A stretch of 64,000 nt of DNA from Diphasiastrum complanatum (taxonomy: Eukaryota > Streptophyta > Lycopodiopsida > Lycopodiales > Lycopodiaceae), in NCBI GenBank assembly GCA_029204225.1, contig CM055094.1:12191742-12255741 (forward strand), in the 5' to 3' direction. Both the position numbers and the translations under genes were made by a program. The notes below the pieces were generated by a model. The model saw nothing but the letters and a program-made list of their open reading frames with translations, had not been told where the DNA came from and searched no databases. This document shows, in pieces, positions 38,601-50,300 of the stretch (positions are counted from its first letter, which is position 1; every line of letters starts with the position of its first letter).

Positions 38601-41600
38601 ACTGGAGATTGGTCAGTGGCTTCTCATTGGGTGGGTGGTCTTGCTCCATTGTTGTCCCTTTGTGTTTGTCTTGTAAGCAGAATCTTGAGGAGCTTTCCCT
38701 TACAAAAAGGCTTCACGAGAGTAAAGCTCTCAATATTTATGGTCTGTGGCCTTTGGGATACACAAAACACTATCGAAGAAGCAATACGGTTTTTTGAAAC
38801 TACCCTGGATAATAATTGTGAAGGCTTGGGTATGGCATGGTGTACACAACATGACAATGCGACTTCGATGATTCGCTTTACCTCGTCTATCACACGTTAC
38901 AGAAAAGAGCCAAATTGAAAGACACACTTTTTTATGGACCCTTTGTTATGGACCTGCATCAGTGGAGAATGAAGAGCTCTTCCACTGGTGGTCAGGTCAG
39001 GACGATTATCTAAGTCTCACGATGTAGGTAAGGCATGGTGGTATGGGACACCATGGCTTATCAGAGATCCGAGCTTGCTTGATGGTGGTCTATTGCTCCA
39101 GTGCATGGGGGAGAGGTGGTAGACCTCTATGGATGGGCGGTACATAGCGTTCGTCACCTGATTGTGTCTTAGCAATGACCGAATTCGACGATGGGGATTC
39201 TAACATTTGGTATCAGAGCCACCGATCATTGTGAATGAGGTGCAATTGCTTCAACTTAAGTTTTGGTTGGTTTTAAACTTCTTGTTGATGTGCTAGGATA
39301 GCTTAGTATTCACCCAAGTGACCCTTGGGTGAGGTGGCATTGAGAGGGTGATGGCCATGTGAAAAGTGGGTTGGTGGTGCCCATAAGGGTTGCCGCTTGT
39401 CTTAGCCCCCCCCCCCATATGCTTGCTAGGTGGCGCCCATAAGGCCCACCACTTAGTAAGGCCAAAAGGGATAGAAAATGGTGTGGATGGGGGGTAAAGG
39501 CTTCACTCTCATCATTGAGGAGATTGTTTTGGCCTAGCCTCCTTGAGTTGAGGTCTCAAGCTTCCTAAGCCAATTTGTAGCCAAGCTCTTGCCGTTTTTC
39601 CTTCGAATTTACCTTAGTGCGCCATGGACCCCGCTGTGCCCTCGGGTGAAGGACCGCCTTCACCACCCCCTCCTTGGATAAGGGGAATAGACATTTTTCC
39701 ATGCACGACCCGCCTAAAAACATGAAGATCGTTTCTGCCCTTATGTTTTTACGCGGTAAGGCATACACATTGTGGCAGGATCTGAAGGATAGAGCTGGTA
39801 CCCCTACCACTTGGGATGCTTTTTAGGAAGCCTTTAAAATGGCTTTCTTGCCAGTTCTGGATGATTTTGAGCATTGGTGCCACTGTGCAGATGGGTAGTA
39901 GGCTATTAGATGCCTACGTATAGGAGTTCTAGGAAGCCTTACCTCGATTTGCTTCACGAATCGACCTTGTCCTAATAAAATTACGTTTTATTTTGGGGCT
40001 TCCAAAAGAATTTCGACTTGAAGTGCGACGCAACCAACCGCAGACAATCGAAGATGCCATTCGCTTTGCGAAGAGCTTCGATGATGCCCACATTGGCTCA
40101 TGTAAGGAGCAAAGTTGCCTAAGGTTGAATAGAAAAAAAAGAAAAGAAAATTTTCAAGAAGCAGGGCAAGGACAAGATGGACACCAATTCCCAAGGCGGG
40201 AAAAAGCTCGTGAAGTTAGATCACGCTGAGTATGACGAGGTGAGGACCGGCGAATTGTGTTCCTCCTTGATGGAAAAAGGGCATCTTTCAAAAATCTTTC
40301 AAAAGGCTGCCCAAAGAAACAAAAGAAATCTGGTGGGCATTCTAAATCCTTCAAGGCGCCAGGTAATTCTAGTATTTCTTTTGTTGATTATCCTTTAAGG
40401 ATGACACTAATTGTGAGAATTGTTGTTTTAATACAGTTGTTTTTGGCCCCCATGACCTCATTCATATGAATGGGTTCGGAGTACACTAGCTACCGATCTC
40501 TTTACAACTGCTCTTCTTATATATTAAAATTGGACTCACACAAGCCTCTTTGGATTTTACATTCACTAAAATAGCCTAGATAGATTTTGTGACGAAAAAC
40601 TTTCAGAACTTGCACCGGCAATTTACCTTGTAAAATCTGCCTGTGGTTTGGATAAATTAATGTGAATGCTAGTAGTAATTTGATGCTGTATTGGCAAAGA
40701 ATCTGTACAGAGGTACTCATTTTTTGAGTTCGAATCTTGTTTGCTGTGAATGTGTTTGCTGACGTGTAACTGTCTAGGTCTCTAGGGTGGAATAATCAAT
40801 GGGAGTCTAATTTTAGATAATTCTCCACTTGTCGAGAGTGCAACGTTTCTTAGCATGCATTTTGCAAAAATGTAACTAACTTGGTTGACATCTTTGCAAT
40901 TGCACACTTAAGTGACATTGTTTTGATTTTAAATTTTGAAATTCTTAGTTTGCATCCCAGGCTGATCTATGCACATATGTATGTGAACTTGGAGATCAGT
41001 ACTTGATGCTCACAAGATCAAATTGCCATGCAATTATTGGGAATGTGTTGAGCCTTAATAACGCACCATTTTCTGATAATTTATATTCACAATATGAAAA
41101 CTTGCAGTTAAGCTACATATTTTTAAACCTATGTACTAGTTGCTTCACGTAACGTTCTCTGTTTCGCTGGCTAACTGACCCGACCTAGATTGCCTGGCAT
41201 GTGACTTCTGATAATTTTGCAGGGAGAGGATCCTCAACTTACAAAGAAAAAAACCCGGTATGCATGTAGTTTTTTTAACTTCTGCCACTTTGCTTATAAT
41301 AGATTGGAGATAACCACCTGTTGTTTTACTCACCTAAGTTGTTCTTTTTATTAGCCCTGTTGAGTGCCTTAAAGTTAGTCTTCTGAAGTTAAGCTGTTGA
41401 AATATCTGTTGGAATTTTGTTTATGAGGTGGATTGCACTTTTAGGTTCAGCTTTCTTACACCGAGAAAGCTCTATAATTTTAGCTACTTTGGCACTATTG
41501 GAAAATTTCTGAATAGCTGATTTTCATTCCACATTTTTGTTTGCAGACTTCCTTATAATGACTTATGCCTTCAACTCCCGGAATCAAAGTTCAAAAGTTG

Positions 41601-44600
41601 TCTGTATAATATGCTGGAAGTCCTATATGATATATTATGTTCATACTATGCAATGATGACATGGAAACATTCTTTTCAGGTGGGAGAATCTTCTAGGCTT
41701 CAGTTTTGTTGTTTGTTAGTATTTGAATTGGTTAGCAAATTTGTTCCAAGATTTCTGAACATCTGGTTTGGCAATTGTGATGAACGTCTATGAAAGTTTA
41801 TGGACGTAAAATTCAGTAATAAAAGCTAGGTGATTGTGATATAACCGCAGTTGTTAAGTTGCAATCAGAACTTTGTAGTCTTTTCACTGTTGACATCAGA
41901 GTGTCATCATGCTCTTATGCAGTGGATTGCCATTGTATTTCTTTCTGACATTGTCTTAATGTTACACAGCTGTTTGATGCATGGTTGTGTGCCTTTTCTT
42001 TGACTATGTCAGAAATTTATTTATGGTGCAGATTGAACTGTAAATCATTGTCTCTATAGAAATTCTGTTGAATATTCTTGCACCTGTCTATGGTTTGAAA
42101 TCACAGGGGTTTGATGATATTATGCACTGGCTTGTCAGAAATTATTGACGTCCTTTTAGTAAGATAAAATGCTTTGCCACCATGATTTGGTGCAATTGCA
42201 GCCAATTTTGTGGGGCAATCATTGTTGAAGACATCCAGTCACAGAGTAGTTCTACCTAGGGGCAAGCCATAGGTTTCTCACAATAGGCCTGATGTTCAGG
42301 TATGCTCAGTGGGTACTTGCATTGTATCTGTGAATTGTTCAACTTGTGCAGAACACAAGGTTTGAAAGTAGTGGATATTCTTGCCAGCCCTGAATATATG
42401 TGGGACCTGTGCTGCTTGTGCAAACAGTTCTAGGATGTCATATGGATGCAAACTTATATGTTATTTGTGGATTTTTTAATGATTGCTCAGAGGGGAGATT
42501 GTGTATTAAAGGGTATTTGGACATGTTAGGATTTCCAAACTAATCATGACTGTAGAATCATGGCAAACTGCTGCAATTTAACATCTTCCAATAAAGTATG
42601 AACACTTCAAAGTTGTTAAGGCAAGATGTCACATTTACTAAGTTATTCTATTACATCAAATCTGCCGTGCAAGTTTTTGATTCTATGATAATGGTTATTG
42701 ATCCATAGTGAAGCAGTTGTAAGCTTGTGGGGATTCTATTGTCTGAGAATTTTAGAATATATCATGTAGTCCGAGCTATAAGAATCAAATCCAAAAGAAG
42801 ATTGCAACATAAGCTTCCAACCTTATCATGCATTTCTGCTCCTCCTGTGCATGCCTCTCTCTTTCCGGGACATATATTAATAATCAGTGATTTTCATGCT
42901 AGGACCGCTTTATGTGAGGTTGATTTCCGTGCAGCTCCCGATCAGTTACAAATACGAGCCCTTTGATTGTGATGATATAGGAGTCACCAAGATTCTAGAG
43001 GACGCCGAGCTGGGACCGGTCACTACATATGGGGAGTATTTGTTACAGCTAGGCAAAGTCCATGTAGCCATTTTCAATGGCCTAGCTTGTTGGCTTGATT
43101 CTGGAGATTACAAATGCCATCTTCACTATGGCAATAATGGTGTTGCTGATTGTCTCATGGGGTCACCCTCTTCCATCCCACTGATGTCAAATTTCTGTAT
43201 CTCTCCTACCGACCTATCAAACCACTCCTTCCTCTCATTCCATCTTAGCACACTCACGCTCCCCCAATCCTTACCTCATCCTTCCATTGACCGTGCACCA
43301 AAATATACCTTTGACCACTCCTACACGACAATATATCAGGAGTCATTCACCTCACGACTCACCATTCCCCATGTGATAGCCCACTGGATATCTAGGCCAC
43401 CTTCGTCTCTATGACACTCGACACAGCTTCCTATTTGGCCTTCTTGTCCAAGCCTTATAGACATAGACCCACGTCATTATGCCCTATACGATAGCCTTGT
43501 TATGATGATGAGTGCCAATACTATCACCAGGAAGTCACCCATGCGTGTTCTCATGCTCCCCACCTCGTACATTCCTCCAGATGATCCTACCACTGTCTCA
43601 TCATGCACAAGACATTGAGGATCTTGAATTTGAACTCCTCCTGGCTGCAGATCCACTCTCACCCATTCTTGCCACGCTACTTACCCGTGCAGTTGTCTCT
43701 GGTTTCCCTTCATCTTGGTGCACCAACATCATCCATCCCATTCACAAAAGCGGTGACCCCATGAGTCTAGGTAACTACCATATTGTCTTGATTGGACATG
43801 TTATCACGAAGCTATCTGGCACGATTTTGCAGTCGACAGTGAGTACAAAGGTTGATACCAGGAGGCTATACATGATGGACCAGGCTAGTTTCAGGTCTCA
43901 TTATTCCACCATGGATCATATTTTTACTCTTCAGGCTATTATTGAAGAGGTAGATATAGGAGCGAGAGATTGTAGGAAAGCCTTTGACTTCGCCCCACAG
44001 TCTTCACTCATTTAGAGATAGATTACAAGACTTGAGATGAGACTTTCCGTGAACACAATGCTAGTAGTTAGGGCACTTTATGAGAGAATTTAGGGTTGAT
44101 TTAGGAGTGACATTGTCATTTTAGAGTAGATTTGGAGTGCTAAGGGGGTGTAGTGGGGATGCTCCCTCTTGCGCACACTCTTTGGCTTGTTTAATGATGA
44201 GTTGGAGAGGGTCATTCAGTATTGTGGTGGTGCAAGATGCAAAGCTGGAGACATTGATCGATATCTTACTAACGGGCCAAGCTCTCTATCCCACATTAGA
44301 TCATTCTAGCAGAGTTTGGAATGTCGCCTCTATAGCTTGACACCATCTCTCAGCTTATCGTATACATACGGAGGGTTATGACATTCTTAGATACTGAGAT
44401 GAGATACTCACGAGCGGTATTTACTTCCTAAAAACGTCTCCATAGTAAAGGGTACTAGCTCTCATGGGATTCTCAGGCTTCTCGCCTATTGGACACACTT
44501 GGCATTCCCGTTTCACATCTTTACACTGGTACTCACCAATAGATCTGAGGATTCCTTTATCGAGCCTATATTCAGCGAACATGGTAAGTCCAGTTGAAGG

Positions 44601-47303
44601 TCACGATATTTATATTTGGGACCCTCTTATGGCCTCAGATTTATTTTGGGCCAGCTTTGAGTTTCATGGATGCTTGTAGAATATCCCATGGCGTGACACG
44701 ATATGTTAGTTGTGCTCACTTTTTGAGGCTGAGGCTGAGAACCCCTCAATTTTCAAAAGGGGAGATATAGTGTCTTCGAAGACACAGTGTTTGGACCTAG
44801 TCATGGCTCTCAACCGTGATCCCGCCAAGACCGCCGGTAAGCTCAGGGTCACATGACTAGGGTTATGGCCCCATGACTAGTCTCACCGAAGGGGGACCTG
44901 CTAGCTGTGCGAGGTGTGTTAGAGTCATGACGTAGTAGTGTAGTGGTACACGCTGCAAGTATGCAGTGCATAACCGTCGAGCTGCTAACAAAGCTCGCCC
45001 TTAATTATACGGGCTGAGGCTAGGGATAGTCGGTAGTTGACCGGAGTGGGCAGTCTTCCGCTACCTGGCACAATGGTGCACAGGGGTGGTAACCAGTAGG
45101 CTCCAGTGGGTTCTATTCAGCAGTTTGCGCACTTATGGATGCAGGGGGCTTGGCCAGCCATGCGTGGATGCCACATGCTCTGGAACTGGAATGGCAGGTA
45201 GGAGCTATAAGGGTTACCTAAGGATGGGAGGTAATTCATTCCACACTACAACTCTTGGTGTTTTGAGGAGCTTATGGTTAGAGAGTATTAGAGGGAGAAA
45301 AGGTCGTTCTAGAAAGAGAAAGTGCCAAAAATCAGCAGATTTTTGCTTCTTTTTTTGGTGGGATTTTGGTAGGGAGATTGGAGGAGAGGTCTACAAGCAG
45401 GCCATTGCCTGTAAATTGAGCAAAACAGCCTCCGAATAGGGCTGCAAACTTTCAGCTTTTTGAAATTTTGCAAAGTTCCTAAGGAAAAATTGTCATAACT
45501 TATTCTACACTTGGCGGATTTCGTTCGGATTTTAGGAGCCTTATTCTGATGCTAGATCACTGCAAGGGAGGGGCTGAACTACGAAAAGTTTCTCAAAAAC
45601 TTCATGTTTTGTCAAAAAGTTCGATTCTTCACCATTTTTCATGCTATTGGAGTTGAGACATCACAACTTTTCGTTTGTTGCCTGTTTTTACCTCAGATTG
45701 GCATGAAGCTTCCTCACAGGAGGGCAACCTACTACACTTGTACCTTCAGCCTGTTTGCAGGAGTATACACAAATTCAAATTGATTTGAGGCTGTTTTTTA
45801 AACTATTTTTTTATTTTTTGGAGCCAATAACAAAATTTCATATTTCCTAGCAATTGTTTATCGACGGTATCTACATCAATACTGTACCAAATTTCAAAAT
45901 CAGGGAGAGCCTATCCCTTGCTTTTATTTTTTCGTTTTCTAAATTTTACTTTGCAATCCACACATAGTATGATGCCGAATGTCGCTCTCTCCATCACCTT
46001 GTCAACCATGCCCGTACTCATGATCCTCACCTCCTCCGCTTCGCTAGACGCTCTTGTCATCGCACACTCCGCCGGAAAAAGCGTGCCTATGACGACTCTG
46101 ATGGAAAGCATCTTGTTGACCTTCTCTTCAGTTCCTCTTCAGGCACCTTTTGGCGTGAATTTATCCCCCGTGCTCCACCACCTCTCCTGGATGACCTCCG
46201 CATATGGACCGACTACGCTACCAGCCTATATACCATACCCACAGACACACCCATCTCTATCTCTCCACGCCCTTCTGAGTTCACCTTCTTCACCTCTGAC
46301 ATGGTACTTGCGGCCATCAAGAGAATGAAGTCCCATAAGGCAAGAGATATTGAGGACCTCGAATTTGAACTCCTAACCCATGCTTCCGACCTCCCACAAT
46401 AGCCACTCTCCTCAATTCCGCCGTTGTTTCTGGCTTCCCTTCATACAGTGTGCACCAACATCATCCATCCTATTCATAAAAATGGTGATCCCATGATTCT
46501 TGGTAATTACCGCACCATCATGATTGGGCATGTTCTCACGAAGCTCTATGGCACCATACTCCAGTCTGCAGTGAGTTCAGAGGCGGAAAACAGGAGATTA
46601 CATGCATTGGGGCAGGCAGGTTTCAGATCTCATTATTCTACCACTGACCATATCTTCACACTCCGAGCTTTGATTGAGGAAGCTAAGTACAGGACAGAGA
46701 GGGTTTACTGTTGTTTTGTGGACTTCAGGAAAGCCTTTGATTCTGTACCACGCTCCCTACTCATTCAGAGACTTCGTGACCTTGGTTTCTCCACAGATAA
46801 TGGTCAGCAGTGATGGCTCTTTATGAGAAGGTCTTGGGATGTTTCCGACATGACAGTGGCCTATCTGATCACATTTGGAGCACCATTGGGGTGAAACAGG
46901 GATGTTCTCTTTCACCGGTTCTCTTTGGATTGTACATTGATGAGTTAGAGCGAGTCATCTCACAGTGTGGCGGGGCTAGATGTAGACTTGGCACCATTCT
47001 GATTGCTATTCTCCTCTATGCGGATGATGTGGTACTAGTATCCCCGACCAGAGAGGGATTACAGAGGCAGCTGGATTGTCTACAGGGATTTTGTACCAAA
47101 TGGGGAGTGGGCATGACTTTTAGCAGTATACATGCTCCCACATGTTTCAAATATCATCACATCTATTTCAGTTCATAGCTTTAGATTTGTTATTTATGTT
47201 ACCGTTTTGGAGACGTTTCAAACGCTCCCATTGTTACCACATACTTGACATGTACATTTACTAGTCTTATATGCCTTTTGGCATGGAAAAGACATTAATA
47301 AAG

Positions 47304-47388
<85 letters not shown>

Positions 47389-50300
47389 CGGAACTGATCA
47401 CTCAGTGATGCCTCCTACATGAGGGCTTTTTAGTCAAGACAAAATTTTCAAACTGTATTTAAAGTTAAACCGCCTCCTGCGTGAGAGCCTTTCATTGACG
47501 CTTGTTAGAGATTGTTCAGAGTTAGGTTGAGAGTTAGAGCACTGAAGAGATATTTTTCTCTTCTTAGTTAGTTTAGTTTTTAGTTATGTTTGGACGGCAT
47601 TGCTCCATCTTGGTGCCATCCATTTTGATGTACTTGCTCGTCTTATATGCCTTTTGGCATGGAAAAGACGTTAATAAAGCTTCTTCTTCTTCTTCTTCTT
47701 CTCTCTTCCTCTTTCTTTTGGGCTCCGATACAGATTGGGACAGTTACGAGTCTCTTCGCATCAACTTGCTATTGAGACAGGCAGATATTCAGGCATTTTG
47801 AGAGAGCATCGGATATGCCAGGTATGCACATTGGGTGTAGTGGAGGATGAGTTTCATTTTATCTTCATATGCCCTACATACTATGAGATACGTGGCCGAT
47901 ATCACTGTTGATATTGTGACACCCCTATTACCCTCGGTACATTTTGGAGTATCAGGATCCCAGATGTGTCGGCCTTTTACTACGAGAGATGCTTACGTTG
48001 AGAGCCTCTTTGCTACCATCAGAGAGTATTACTGATTCTAGCCAGCATCTCATTACTAGCTTCTTTCAGAAGCGGGAGTGTGATGACCTATCAGATGATG
48101 AGGCAGTCATACCGGTGAGGGTGAAGGCCCAGCGTGCTCAGCCACCACCTCTTGCCAGATCTACACGTGCCTATAGAGCTACCAAGCCCACAGCTGCTAT
48201 GGGTATCAGACGCTTTTTTTGAGATTGATATTGATCCTTTTACTTTCCTTAGTAGAGCAGGCGGTTAAGCTCTTGCACCTGTACCCACTTCAGAGTTGGA
48301 GGTTAAGCTCTTGTGTATCTGCTCTTTTATGCATTTTATGATTCTATATTGGCTATGTCTTTAAGCTCAAAAGAGTTCTATAGAAAAATGGAAAAGACAA
48401 TATAGAGGAAATGGAAAAATATATAGGAGGGCGTAAAAGGTCTTGCAAAATGAGGCTTGCAAGACCTTTGAGGATGCCATTGCAAAGGTCTTGATTTATA
48501 AAGGCGGTCCAAGGGCAAAGCTCAAGTGGAGTTAGCAAGGACACCTGGTATCTCTCATGTGCAAATCTTGGCATTCAATCATCTAATCCATTCTTGAACA
48601 TAAAAAAAGCATGGCAAAACACGAAATCAAGAAATTAGATAAAATCGGCAAATCTTCATCAAATTAGGCAAAGTAGATAGCAATCATCATCATTATTGAT
48701 CATTCAATCCATTGGGCTTGAACAAATCAAAGTTCTCATGTGATTTTAGGCACATGAACCATCCAGTACATCAAGAAAGTTCTCAAAGAGAAGATTCAAG
48801 AACACATAGAGTTCAAAAATAACACATGTATGGCAAGGTTTTAGGCAGCCTATACCAACTAGCAGCAAGGGCGTTCCTTCAAAATTGTTGGAGGTATAGG
48901 TGCGCAAGGGGATGAGACTCCTCATAGGAAGGTATGCACCTATATGTTTCTTTCTGTTAAAGCTCAAATTGGTTATCGTTTTTATGAACATTCCCATGGT
49001 ACCTGCAGCCTATCGGTATACAGTTGAGATGTGTAATGGGAAGGCTACTGATTTGGGATAGTCAAGTTGTGCAGATGCCCAATACTATATAGGGGACAGT
49101 TTGAAATAACTAGACTAGCATGTTTTGATACAGTGCTAGGTAAGCGTTGGCATGCAGTTATGCAACCAACTATAGATTTCAATATACATGTATAAATTCA
49201 AGCATGGGGGTTTGTCTCATGTCTTGACAGGCGAGAGGAAGTTAAGAATTATCCAGCTCATGAGTTGTATGCCATAATCGATGCTTTGAAGGCATGGAGG
49301 CATTATTTGTATGGTGCAAAATTCTATGTGTACACCGACCATAATACTTTGAGATATTTCTGCAACCAGTCGGACCTTAGAGGGCGGCAAGCCAAGTGGG
49401 CTGAGTTGATGCAAGAATTTCACATGGAAATTCGGTACAAGAAGGGTGCTGAAAATCATGTGGCTGATGCATTATCTTGTATATTGCATCAGATGTCTTT
49501 TGTGGTCATTGATAAGGACCTATGGAGTCGTATGCTTTTGCTATCCAAAAAGCATCCTCTAGGCTTTGAAGCACATATGGTGTATTCTGCAGTACTTCTA
49601 GTCAAGGAGTCCCTTTGGGAAATGGTTTTGAGAGGAAGGAGAGTGATGTGCTGTGTGCCAATATGATGCAACTGATTGGGCCTCGGTCTCTAGTGAGTAA
49701 TCAGGAATGGGAGGATGCGTGCACTGTGGTTGATGAGTAAGAAAAAGTGGGATGCAGTTTCTGTCAAGGATGTGTATGGGTGCACGAGGAACAGCAAGAT
49801 AGCCATACCTAGGGTAGAATGGAAAATGTCAAATACATTTCCATCAAAGATATACATGGGTGCACAGACAGTGGTGAACTAGCTAGAGTCTCGGGTCTTA
49901 TTCGTGGTGTGCATGTAAGGCAGACAGAAAGGATTGAGTGATCAAAAAAGTTGATGTGTAAAATGTGAAGGTCAACTATGCAGGTTTTGGGACTGGGCGC
50001 TGGAAAGATAGTTACCATATGGTGGCCACCAGTATGTGAATGATATGTGAAGCCACCTGATGGACTATTTTGAATGAACTTGTGTGCTTTGCCAAGATGC
50101 AATGACTGATGTATGCATGGAGTTAGTGATCTGGAATGTTCTGCTAATATTTATTGCCAAGTAGGAACACAAGTAACGTATCCTAACTTAAAGTTAAATA
50201 TCGGCAAACTGTAATTTGATTTTCTCTCGAAACATTCAAATGGCAATGAACTGAGAATCATTTAGTTTCTTGTGGGTTTGAGCCCCAAACCAGCTGTGAA

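Larger units (their letters stand above)
33899..38704 (+). mobile_element. Ty3-gypsy retrotransposon with nested insertions
   Basis: LTRs 33899-34327 and 38236-38704 start TGTTACGTCC and end CTTACA. The primer site is at 34329-34340 and a polypurine tract (CAAGGGGGGAAGAA) precedes the 3' LTR. Flanks GAAAG and AAAAG are a near-match target duplication. The interior holds a gag piece, reverse transcriptase and integrase in gypsy order with many stops. It was hit later by a LINE 3' end (34423-34740) and by another LTR element now reduced to a solo LTR (36419-36867). Sense orientation in VPS50 intron d. Confidence 0.9.
45961..47384 (+). mobile_element. LINE with near-complete RT, then deletion to the 3' end
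   Basis: It starts in the endonuclease-RT linker (LRRKKRAYDDSDGKHLVDLL, FWREFIPRAPPPLLDDLRIW). A frameshift at about 46400 leads to the open RT segment 46424-46813 (CTNIIHPIHKNGDPM, FRSHYSTTDHIFTLRALIEE, CCFVDFRKAFDSVPRSLL). 46810-47120 follows (GVKQGCSLSPVLFGLYIDEL, catalytic YADD at about 47017, CTKWGVGM). The thumb and C-terminus are deleted. The 3' UTR, the hairpin at 47271-47284 and a long (TC)n tail to 47384 complete it. It is the best-preserved catalytic LINE core in the window. Confidence 0.88.

Noticed and set aside
44771-45962. A solo LTR with target duplication TATAG/CATAG
   Set aside because: One of five bases differs and the right end lies where LINE coding sequence begins, so the match is not convincing.
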